Assembly: GCA_024684375.1 (NCBI GenBank)
Contig: JAIKWZ010000025.1
Location: 1-64,000 of the forward strand
Direction: 5' to 3'
Length of the DNA stretch: 64,000 nt
Origin: Clostridiales bacterium
Lineage (GTDB): Bacteria > Bacillota > Clostridia > Christensenellales > Aristaeellaceae
Of this stretch, positions 8,317-15,655 are shown one piece after another. Under the pieces are notes generated by a model. That model had not been told where the DNA came from. It saw only the letters and a list, made by a program, of their open reading frames with translations, and did not search any database. The stretch's first letter is position 1, and each line of letters opens with the position of its first letter. The position numbers and the translations under genes are program-made.

Positions 8317-9246
8317 TCAATAATTCCTGTGCTTTTTCCATACGTCCAGCACCAGCATGTATCTTTCCAGCGGCAGACCCTTGAAGGGGATATTGCTTGT
8401 GCAGAACACATAGCCGCCGCCGGGCTTGGCGTATTTTAGGCAATACTCCGCGGATTCGATCACTTCCTGCTCCGTGCCGGTCTGCATAGCGGCGCAGTGC
8501 ACGTTGCCGCACAGAGCCACCTTGTCACCGTATTGTTCTTTAACATAACGTATATCGACCCCCGCCATTGGATCCAGCGAATGCAGCGCATGAGGATTGC
8601 ACGCCACCAGCTGATCGATTATCGGCATTATGTTGCCGTCGGTGTGTTTTATGGCGTAGCCGCCCCGCGCGCGTATGTGCGCAATGATATCTTTAAGGTA
8701 TGGAGTGACAAACTCGGCGAACATCTTCGGCGAAATGAACGGGCCCTGATTAAAACAGTAATCGGAGCAGAGTATGAACCCATCCATGCCATGGCTAAGC
8801 ATATAGTCATTGTGCTCTATCGCCCCGTCCGCCATGCGGCGGCACTCGTCGTGCAGCTTTTCCGGTTCCTCATACAGTTTGTAGCTGAGCTCATACATGC
8901 CGTCCCCGTCAGGTATCGCCAAGGTGCCGTCACCGTGACACAGCAGCATGAATTTGTCACCTGTCATTTCGCGTATGATCTCGGCAGTGCGGGCCATGTG
9001 CACAGAATTAAGATGATGAAGGCAGATGGCATCATGCTCCAGCTTTTCATACACCCGTATGATAAATTCTGCGTTTTGCTTCAGCCGCTTTTCCACTTCC
9101 CAATGGGACAGACCTTCCAGCTCCTCCTCATGGAGGTAATCACCCCCCACCAGTTCCGGGCACAGCTGGAACTCCAGTTCGAAAGTAGGCACACGGTCCG
9201 GCACCCCTAGTTCCAGCGCAGTGATCATTCTCTGTTTAGGTGTCAT
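8317..9246 (-). CDS. Uroporphyrinogen decarboxylase (URO-D) family protein
   Basis: 309 residues. The start MTPKQRMITALELGVPDRVP is the standard N-terminus of UroD/MtaA/CmuA-like proteins, and the barrel end has HTDGNIMPIIDQLV and CGNVHC. True HemE has a different N-terminus and lies with heme genes, so this is a paralog of the methyltransferase-like branch. Those proteins move methyl groups between corrinoids or thiols, but no corrinoid protein is encoded nearby. Position between two rhamnosidase-type genes suggests a role in sugar catabolism, for instance on methylated sugars; that is inference. AAGGAG lies before the ATG. Confidence 0.8.
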   Translation of the reverse strand: MTPKQRMITALELGVPDRVPTFELEFQLCPELVGGDYLHEEELEGLSHWEVEKRLKQNAEFIIRVYEKLEHDAICLHHLNSVHMARTAEIIREMTGDKFMLLCHGDGTLAIPDGDGMYELSYKLYEEPEKLHDECRRMADGAIEHNDYMLSHGMDGFILCSDYCFNQGPFISPKMFAEFVTPYLKDIIAHIRARGGYAIKHTDGNIMPIIDQLVACNPHALHSLDPMAGVDIRYVKEQYGDKVALCGNVHCAAMQTGTEQEVIESAEYCLKYAKPGGGYVFCTSNIPFKGLPLERYMLVLDVWKKHRNY

Positions 9247-9326
9247 AGACTTCTCCTTTTGGTCACGGCTTTCACGCCCGATAGCAATTAAAGGAATAAA
9301 CCAACATCATGTCTCATCAAAGCGTT

Positions 9327-11444
9327 TCAGCCTATGATGACTTGGACGTCCCGCGGATGCGTGACAACGGGCGGTCCACCCTTTTTTACATCGCAGGCGA
9401 CTGGTCCATATGGCGTCATAAGCTCGGCATACGCCGCGTCAAGCCCCAGCGAGGAGGGATTCAAGCGGATCTTTGTCATTCCGGGTGACAGGATCTCCAC
9501 ACCCATGATCGCCTTGGGGAGGGCGTACAGCGGAGCGCCGCCCCAGGCATGGCTGTGGTCGAAGTGGTAACCCGGCTCCGGTCTGTAGAAACCCTCCGCA
9601 AGACCCTTTGGGCACTCCTGGACCGAAGGGATCCATCGTTTGACGATCTCGATCGTGTATGTCTCACGCAGGCCGAGACGGTATACCGCCTCCAACAGGA
9701 AATGCTGAAAATAAGGCTGGCAATCGCCTTCGATCTCTTCGCGCATGATCCGCCCGATAAGGCGGCGTCCGGTTTCCTCATCGCAAACGCCGAAGCAGGC
9801 TGCCAGGATGTTGGAGTGCTTGCGGATGTATCGTTTGTCGGTATTCCGCGGCATCCAAGCGCCGATGAGGCCTTCCGGGGTTTTGGTGTTGAGCCCTTCG
9901 CAGTACGCGCCGGCCTCCCGGTCAAACAGGCGCTCATTGATCGCCCGGCGCAATGAATCGGCCCTGTCCAGACACTCGGCGGAGGCCGTCTTCTGTCCCA
10001 GCTCGTGGTATATCTGCGCGGCGGCCGTGAGCGCAGCGTAATAATACATGTTCAGGCAGGATTGTCCCAGCGCCTTGGGCGGATGGTGCAGCGTGAACCC
10101 GTCGATATAGATCCAGTCCACAAACATATAGTCCGGCGGCGTCTCGATGAGACCGTTTTCTCCCACATAGCCCAAAAAGCGGGCAAGCAGCAGCTTTAGC
10201 GCTTGTTCGCAGCGCTTAAGCAGATCCGGATCACCTGTGGCCATGTAAGTGTCCCGCAGCAGCAGGATCCAAATCAGGCTGTAGGCGGTGTGGAACATGC
10301 GGCCGTTTTCGCGTTCAAGCAATTGCGCCGTGCGTATGACATCGAACGCGCTTAGGCGCATGTCCCCGTACGAGAAGAGCGTCATCAGGCTTTCGATGTA
10401 GTAATCTCCCGTGCAGGCCAGCGGCTCACAGTGCCTTGGACTGTCCAGATGGTGCGTCTGGTGGCAGATCATCAGCGTATGCGCAGCCGTTTTCAGCACC
10501 CGGTCGATCTGATCGTTATATACCGTCGTACGGGCAGGCTCATCCGCCGGGTAATGTGTCTCGATAAAGGTTACACGCAGCGCAGCAGGCGCTGAGGAAC
10601 GGTTCTCACACATCACCTTCAGTGAGCCCGCACTATGCAGCGTGAAGCCCCTGTACCTGCCGTCGGATACAAAGACCGCGTTCTCCGCCGAGCCTTCCTC
10701 ATCGATCTCCCGGCAGGCGACATGCGCCCGCACCTCGCCCCGACACCTGGCAGATATGCAAACGAACCCGGCCCAGATCATGTCGAAGGCCAGAGTCACT
10801 GTCTTTTTCTCACCGGGGTCTAAAGAGACCTCGCACCCTTCAGGCTTGATCTCCCGCTCGGTCCTGACCGGGATCGGCGCTGTTTCGCAGTGCCACACAT
10901 CATCGACCGTTTCAGCATGCCCCAAAGCGGTCGGCGCGAGGCGCCCGTCGTAGGTATGCGCAGCCGTATAGGCCGGAAGCCTTCGGCACAGCCAGCTTTC
11001 GTCAGATGAGATGTCGGCTCGAGAACCGTCATCAAAAGTCAGCTCAGCCTGAAGCATAAACCCGCCTCGGCCTTTTGAGTATTCACATATCTGTACGGGG
11101 CACATTCTGACTTCAGCTTTGAAGAACAGCTCATCCGATCCGGGACTGATTTCGGTCTCATACGCGAAATAGTGCTCCCTGACAGTCTCGTTACCGATGA
11201 AGTCGCCGCCGACACTGGGCGGTCCGGTGACGATGACGTGATCGTTGAGGTAAAGCCGGAAAGCGGTGTCCGCACTGACACGCAGACGGGTGCGCCGCAC
11301 GGGCTGGTCGAATGTATAGCGCTTCTGAAACTCAGCGACCGTATAATTCCCGCCGGCAGTCTCAGTAAGCGCACTAAATACCGTGCTTTGAGCATCAGGA
11401 TATTCGCTGGCCGGGAGCCATATCCAGTGATCTCGCTTGGGCAA
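9327..11444 (-). CDS. GH78-like, alpha-L-rhamnosidase-related protein
   Basis: 705 residues from TTG at 11,444, chosen because AAGGAGGAG stands just upstream. The open frame continues to 11,504 but would contain this ribosome site within the gene. The N-terminal beta domains (FRLYLNDHVIVTGPP) and the six-hairpin barrel resemble GH78. The signature is altered: LDSPRHCEPLACTGDYYIE keeps Asp, Glu and Asp but with one extra residue between the first two. Near the end SHAWGGAPLYALP replaces the usual NHYMFGA-type motif. It may define a separate subfamily with another sugar specificity. No signal peptide. It follows the cupin gene. Confidence 0.8.
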   Translation of the reverse strand: MPKRDHWIWLPASEYPDAQSTVFSALTETAGGNYTVAEFQKRYTFDQPVRRTRLRVSADTAFRLYLNDHVIVTGPPSVGGDFIGNETVREHYFAYETEISPGSDELFFKAEVRMCPVQICEYSKGRGGFMLQAELTFDDGSRADISSDESWLCRRLPAYTAAHTYDGRLAPTALGHAETVDDVWHCETAPIPVRTEREIKPEGCEVSLDPGEKKTVTLAFDMIWAGFVCISARCRGEVRAHVACREIDEEGSAENAVFVSDGRYRGFTLHSAGSLKVMCENRSSAPAALRVTFIETHYPADEPARTTVYNDQIDRVLKTAAHTLMICHQTHHLDSPRHCEPLACTGDYYIESLMTLFSYGDMRLSAFDVIRTAQLLERENGRMFHTAYSLIWILLLRDTYMATGDPDLLKRCEQALKLLLARFLGYVGENGLIETPPDYMFVDWIYIDGFTLHHPPKALGQSCLNMYYYAALTAAAQIYHELGQKTASAECLDRADSLRRAINERLFDREAGAYCEGLNTKTPEGLIGAWMPRNTDKRYIRKHSNILAACFGVCDEETGRRLIGRIMREEIEGDCQPYFQHFLLEAVYRLGLRETYTIEIVKRWIPSVQECPKGLAEGFYRPEPGYHFDHSHAWGGAPLYALPKAIMGVEILSPGMTKIRLNPSSLGLDAAYAELMTPYGPVACDVKKGGPPVVTHPRDVQVIIG

Positions 11445-11450
11445 GGCAGT

Positions 11451-11459
11451 CTCCTCCTT
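11451..11459 (-). promoter_or_regulatory. Ribosome binding site that fixes a TTG start
   Basis: AAGGAGGAG on the minus strand, six bases before TTG 11,444-11,442. It decides the start of the GH78-like gene 20 codons inside the longest open frame. Confidence 0.8.
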
Positions 11460-11537
11460 GCAAGATGGTGATCGGATCGTTTTAGAATACTTAATAGATC
11501 TCAAGAGGAAGAAAGGCTTAAGCGTCTGATACGCATG

Positions 11538-11942
11538 TTATCTGTCGTTGAAAATATTGCACTCTTCAGGGTCTTCTTCACTGGCAGGGTTACTGTTCCC
11601 CGCATGCGGTACCGAAATATCCCACCATAAGGATGCCCACATGAGTTCTTCCGCTTTTTCGTTTACGACACTGTGAACGGCATCCGGCGGGATATAGGCT
11701 ACGCTTCCGGGGCCGACAGGATAGCGCACCCCATCCACAATGACAAAGCCGCTTCCCTTTGTGAAAATGTATACTTCTTCTTTGTGGTGCTTATGCGCTT
11801 CCATAGCGCCGGGACCGTTCAGGTATCCCCAGGCGTGATCGAACGGGGAGTTGAGGCCATCCGGCAGCACAGAACTGGCCAGTATGGAGCCGCCGTGCGC
11901 TTTTTGCGCTTTATCCGGATCAAATCGGCTGATGATATCCAT
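11538..11942 (-). CDS. Small cupin-domain protein
   Basis: 134 residues, a single cupin. Motif 1 is PGAMEAHKHHKEEVYIFTKG with the metal-binding His, His and Glu; motif 2 is PPDAVHSVVN with the last His. Such small cupins act as sugar isomerases, mutarotases or sensors. It is the first gene of the operon cupin, GH78-like, UroD-like, rhamnosidase, and directly follows the promoter and a palindrome. A role in handling released sugar is inference. Motif metal ligands are intact. Confidence 0.85.
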   Translation of the reverse strand: MDIISRFDPDKAQKAHGGSILASSVLPDGLNSPFDHAWGYLNGPGAMEAHKHHKEEVYIFTKGSGFVIVDGVRYPVGPGSVAYIPPDAVHSVVNEKAEELMWASLWWDISVPHAGNSNPASEEDPEECNIFNDR

Positions 11943-11991
11943 TTTGTCCTCTGCCTTTCTTGTCTCGTATCATCCGCACAAGGTTGATACT

Positions 11992-12004
11992 GGTTTGCAA
12001 AACC
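11992..12004 (-). promoter_or_regulatory. Operator-like palindrome before the rhamnosidase operon
   Basis: GGTTTTGCAAACC on the minus strand, a 5-base inverted repeat around TGC. It lies between the -10 box and the cupin start, where a LacI-type or similar repressor would block transcription. No regulator gene for it is in the operon. Confidence 0.45.
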
Positions 12005-12011
12005 TTATATT

Positions 12012-12040
12012 ATTATAGCAAAAAACAAAATGCTCATCAA
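12012..12040 (-). promoter_or_regulatory. Promoter of the cupin/rhamnosidase operon
   Basis: On the minus strand, TTGATG (12,040-12,035), a 17-base spacer and TATAAT (12,017-12,012). Its boxes are identical to those of the DUF5696-like gene promoter. Confidence 0.75.
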
Positions 12041-12241
12041 CCATAATGATCTACTGCAATAGAGCATTCAGCATTGCACAAATAACTGCTGATACGATGA
12101 CGCAGTTACTGTGTTCGTTAAAGACCGTCGTGAGTCATTACAATACATTCCCATTATCCTTCCAGATAGTCTTTTTTGTTCAGAATATCTATTTCCGGCA
12201 TACTGTCAGGTATAGTAGAATACCAAAACCGTTTATATATC

Positions 12242-12270
12242 TTGCGAATGCTGAGCATAGATGGTATCAT
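12242..12270 (+). promoter_or_regulatory. Promoter of the MBL-fold gene
   Basis: TTGCGA, a 17-base spacer and TATCAT, thirty bases before ATG 12,301. The 358-base interval 11,943-12,300 otherwise holds only the divergent cupin promoter. Confidence 0.5.
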
Positions 12271-12300
12271 AGAGTCACATTACATGAATGGGAGACAAAA

Positions 12301-13158
12301 ATGGCAATACTGTATCAGCTGACAGAAACCAGCGAACTCATGATGTCTTTCGTGATGGTAACAGATAAAAACAACTGCATAGTAATTGACGGGGGCCAGC
12401 CTCAAGATATGCCTCTGCTAAAACAGTACGTTGATGGAAGGCATATCTCCGCATGGATACTCACCCATGCCCACATGGATCATATAAGCGGTTTCGTCGA
12501 CGAATTCAAGAAAAACGGCGGCGCTGATTTCGATATTGAAAAAATCTACTATAATTTCCCTCCATACGATGAACTGATAGTCAAAACTGACGTTGAAGAT
12601 CCGGAGTATTTCCGCAGTGAGCTGAACAATATGTTGCCTGAGTTTAACGCTGTATTGCCGCTTTTCAGGGATAAAACCCACATCGCTTGTCAGGGGGAAA
12701 GCATCGATATAGACGAAGTGCATATAGACTTCCTGTTCAGCTATCATGAAGGACTCACCGCGAACCTTATGAACGACAGCTCGCTTGTATTCAAAGTAAC
12801 AACACCCAACAAAACCGTGCTGTTTCTTGGCGATCTCGGACCGTCAGGCGGTGATCTGCTGTTCAGAGAGTCCCGGCACCTGCTCAAATCCGATATCTGC
12901 CAGATGGCCCATCACGGCCATGGAAATGTGGGCATGGAAGTATATGCTGAGATCATGCCTGAGGCGTGTATGTGGTGCTGCCCGGAGCTGATTTACAATG
13001 AAGAAGAAGTGCCTGAATACCTTTCAGATACACAGAGGTTTCGGCGCATGGGGCTCATTCGTCTGTACGGTGCTGCGCTCACCCGGAAATGGATGGACAT
13101 TCTAGGCGTCAAAAAGCACTATGTCTCGAATAAAGGAACGCAGCGGATCGAATTATGA
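12301..13158 (+). CDS. Metallo-beta-lactamase-fold hydrolase
   Basis: 285 residues from ATG 12,301 with GGGAG upstream; the frame extends back to 12,046 but the extra part looks non-coding. The metal motif THAHMDHISG is intact, followed by SSLVFKVTTPNKTVLFLGDLG and MAHHGHGNVG, the order seen in the ComEC/Rec2-like branch of MBL hydrolases. Substrate unknown; no signal peptide, no membrane part. It lies alone on the plus strand between two sugar operons. The stop codon sits at the edge of a terminator loop. Confidence 0.8.
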   Translation: MAILYQLTETSELMMSFVMVTDKNNCIVIDGGQPQDMPLLKQYVDGRHISAWILTHAHMDHISGFVDEFKKNGGADFDIEKIYYNFPPYDELIVKTDVEDPEYFRSELNNMLPEFNAVLPLFRDKTHIACQGESIDIDEVHIDFLFSYHEGLTANLMNDSSLVFKVTTPNKTVLFLGDLGPSGGDLLFRESRHLLKSDICQMAHHGHGNVGMEVYAEIMPEACMWCCPELIYNEEEVPEYLSDTQRFRRMGLIRLYGAALTRKWMDILGVKKHYVSNKGTQRIEL

Positions 13159-13168
13159 TCCGCTGCGT
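13138..13168. terminator. Bidirectional terminator between convergent genes
   Basis: Perfect 12-base stem 13,138-13,149 with 13,157-13,168 around a 7-base loop. The stop codon of the MBL gene (13,156-13,158) overlaps loop and stem. On the minus strand the tail TCCTTTATT serves the sulfatase gene. Confidence 0.75.
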
Positions 13169-13218
13169 CGAACTGTCTTATTAGTTAGAGCTGTTCCGTA
13201 TCAATAGCGCCGCGCCGG

Positions 13219-14586
13219 TCATCCGGCATATTTGGCGCCTTCCAGAAGCTGTCTCTTCATCCATTCATTACCGGCAAAACGGTCCTTTGTCTGCACAAGC
13301 ATCTGATACAGTTTTTCTCTCAGCTGTTTTATTACCTCGCTGAAGTTCTGGTCCTTTATAAGATTATGCTTTTCCCCGGGATCGTTCTCCAAATCATACA
13401 GCTCATCTATGTCCGTAAGGTTCCAGACATACTTATACTTATCTGTACGAATGCAGCGCGTAGTGTACAGGCCGAACTGTTGTCCGTTGGAGGTGACCAG
13501 CACTTCTTTCGGGCAAGCTTCGCTTTCAGCCGCGGTCTCAGGCAGCGCACTGCCGTGCTTCAGCGTATCAGGTCCAAGCCCTGTCTCCTTACGTATCGTT
13601 GCGGGTATATCCAGGCAGTTCATGACGTTCCCGCTTATCACCGTATGCTCGACTCCAGGTTTTCTAAGAAGCAGAGGCACACGGATAATATCGTCGTACA
13701 GCACGTAGTGTTTATCCAGCATGGAATGGCTGGCGCACATATCGCCATGGTCAGAGGTGAATATAACGATAGTATCATCGCGGGCAGGCGATTCTTCAAG
13801 TGTATCCAGTATCCTGCCGATAGCGTCGTCCAGCTGTGTTATGCAGCCGAAGTATCTGGCGACCATCGGCGCAAAATCATTCCAAGTCAGTTTATCCGTG
13901 TTCCAGGACAGTGTCTGCTGCTTGTGGATATACGGCTTGTCCTCAAACGTGTCTCCCCATCCGTCCCACGGTTCGATCTCATTCGGATCGTACATTTCAG
14001 AAAACGGCTTTGCCGGACGGCATGGGAGATGCGGCTCCTCAAAATCCACCCACATGAACCAGGGCTTGCTTTGGCCTGTATACTGTTTTAAAAGGCCGAC
14101 TGCCTTGTTTGCCTGCCAGTGGGTGCGGTTATACTCCAATGGCAGCGGGCTCTCGCAGCCCAGCCAGCCGCCGGTATACTCGACATTAGGGAAAGCCTTG
14201 CTGACTTCGCCCTTGTACTCGTTCATGTTAACGAAATCGGAGAAACCGAAATCAAACGGTGTTCTCGTGGCGGAAACATGGAACCTCCCAACATAACCGA
14301 GCTTCCAGTCCTTCCTGCTCAGCTCTGTCGTCCAGCACGTAGATGGATCAAGCTCCGGCGTAGGCATGAAATCATAGTTCCACTGCGCTCCGAAATAGTC
14401 AGGTCTCCTTCCGCAAAGAATCGATTGCCTTGCAGGTGAGCACACCGGCAAAGGAGTATATGCATTCTCATACACTACCGACTCAGACGCGAGTTTATCT
14501 ATGTTGGGAGTACGTACATTTCTTAAGCCTCTGTACCCTACCGAATCGTGCCTGAGCTGATCCGCGTTGATCAACAGTATGTTCAT
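13219..14586 (-). CDS. Sulfatase-family hydrolase
   Basis: 455 residues of the type I (formylglycine) sulfatase fold. NADQLRHDSVGYRG gives the N-terminal metal Asp, and PVCSPARQSILCG contains C-x-P-x-R, whose Cys is oxidised to formylglycine. IFTSDHGDM supplies the later Asp and His. There is no signal peptide, so it would act in the cytoplasm on imported sulfated sugars. No sulfatase-maturing enzyme lies in this window. It follows the ABC importer on the same strand after 174 bases. A phosphonate monoesterase activity is possible in this family. GGAGG precedes the ATG. Confidence 0.85.
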   Translation of the reverse strand: MNILLINADQLRHDSVGYRGLRNVRTPNIDKLASESVVYENAYTPLPVCSPARQSILCGRRPDYFGAQWNYDFMPTPELDPSTCWTTELSRKDWKLGYVGRFHVSATRTPFDFGFSDFVNMNEYKGEVSKAFPNVEYTGGWLGCESPLPLEYNRTHWQANKAVGLLKQYTGQSKPWFMWVDFEEPHLPCRPAKPFSEMYDPNEIEPWDGWGDTFEDKPYIHKQQTLSWNTDKLTWNDFAPMVARYFGCITQLDDAIGRILDTLEESPARDDTIVIFTSDHGDMCASHSMLDKHYVLYDDIIRVPLLLRKPGVEHTVISGNVMNCLDIPATIRKETGLGPDTLKHGSALPETAAESEACPKEVLVTSNGQQFGLYTTRCIRTDKYKYVWNLTDIDELYDLENDPGEKHNLIKDQNFSEVIKQLREKLYQMLVQTKDRFAGNEWMKRQLLEGAKYAG

Positions 14587-14760
14587 TACGTTCGTTCCTC
14601 CAATACGATATTACTGATCGACTTAAATGCGTCTGTGGCAGATAGTTTGGCCGTTCTAATTCAGCTCGTGCCGTCGAAAACTCCATTCAAAATATGTGCT
14701 CTTTATTTGTGCTCTTTTTACTGCCGACAGCTTAGCCCCACGTTCAAAGTTTGATGCTCC

Positions 14761-15633
14761 TCAGGCTTTGACCGCGCCGGAAGTAATGCCTTCGATATAC
14801 AGTCTGGAACTGAATGAGAACATGACCACCAAAGGCACGGTCGCCATCACAAAGCCCGCGATCATGGCTCCGTAGTCGGTAATGCCGGTCGATGAGGAGT
14901 ATGTCTGTATCGCCACGCTTATCACCTGTTTGGTGTTGGACTCAATGACAAGCAGAGGCCAGATAAAGTGTCCGTACAGGCTTATCATGTTCATGACAAC
15001 GAGGGTCGCGAGTATAGGCTTGGCCAGCGGCACGGCGATGTAGAAAAACGCTTTGAATTCCGTAGCTCCGTCAATGCGCGCTGACTCGAACAGTGAGGCG
15101 GGCTGACCGGAAATGAATGTGCGGCAAAGATACATGCCCATTACCTGGCCTCCCGACGCCCAGGGAAGCCAGAGCGCCCACCAGGTATTCTTAAGACCTA
15201 ATCGCTGAATCAATTTGTAGTTTGGCGTCAGCGTCAGTACACCCGGTACCATCATCAGCGCAAGCATCATCAGGAAGAGGATCTTTTTCCCCGGGAATTC
15301 CAGCCTGGCGAATACATAGCCCGACATAGCGGACAGTACGACTATCAACAACGTACCCACCGAAACCGTGACTACTGAATTGATCATGTTCCGGAACAGC
15401 GAACTCCACGCCGCGTCGTAGTTCTGCCACTGCGGAGGGTTTGGTATCGCCCATATGTTGGAATAGAACTGCGCCTGGCTCTTAAGAGAGAGGAACAGCA
15501 TCAGGAAAATCGGAATAAACGCCAGCAGCACAAATATCAGCGTCACTGCAGTCACTGCGGTCTGAAACGAAAGCTGACGTGCATCGCGTTTTCTGCGTGC
15601 GGCGTTGTTTGCAGTTTTCGCAACATCTTTCAT
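14761..15633 (-). CDS. Carbohydrate ABC transporter permease, MalG type
   Basis: 290 residues, about six membrane segments. The cytoplasmic loop ESARIDGATEFKAFFYIAVP is the EAA motif that docks the ATPase. It pairs with the propeller-permease 22 bases upstream and the binding protein at 17,858. No ATPase gene is present, so a shared MsmK/UgpC-type ATPase elsewhere must energise it, as is common for such importers in Firmicutes. Confidence 0.9.
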   Translation of the reverse strand: MKDVAKTANNAARRKRDARQLSFQTAVTAVTLIFVLLAFIPIFLMLFLSLKSQAQFYSNIWAIPNPPQWQNYDAAWSSLFRNMINSVVTVSVGTLLIVVLSAMSGYVFARLEFPGKKILFLMMLALMMVPGVLTLTPNYKLIQRLGLKNTWWALWLPWASGGQVMGMYLCRTFISGQPASLFESARIDGATEFKAFFYIAVPLAKPILATLVVMNMISLYGHFIWPLLVIESNTKQVISVAIQTYSSSTGITDYGAMIAGFVMATVPLVVMFSFSSRLYIEGITSGAVKA

Positions 15634-15655
15634 AATGGTCTGTTCCCTCCTTTCC

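Noticed and set aside
9760..9960. Additional small proteins opposite the GH78-like gene
   Set aside because: Shadow frames of a GC-rich gene without ribosome sites.
12046..12300. 85-codon extension of the MBL-fold gene
   Set aside because: It contains the promoter boxes at 12,242-12,270; the family starts at the later ATG with GGGAG upstream.
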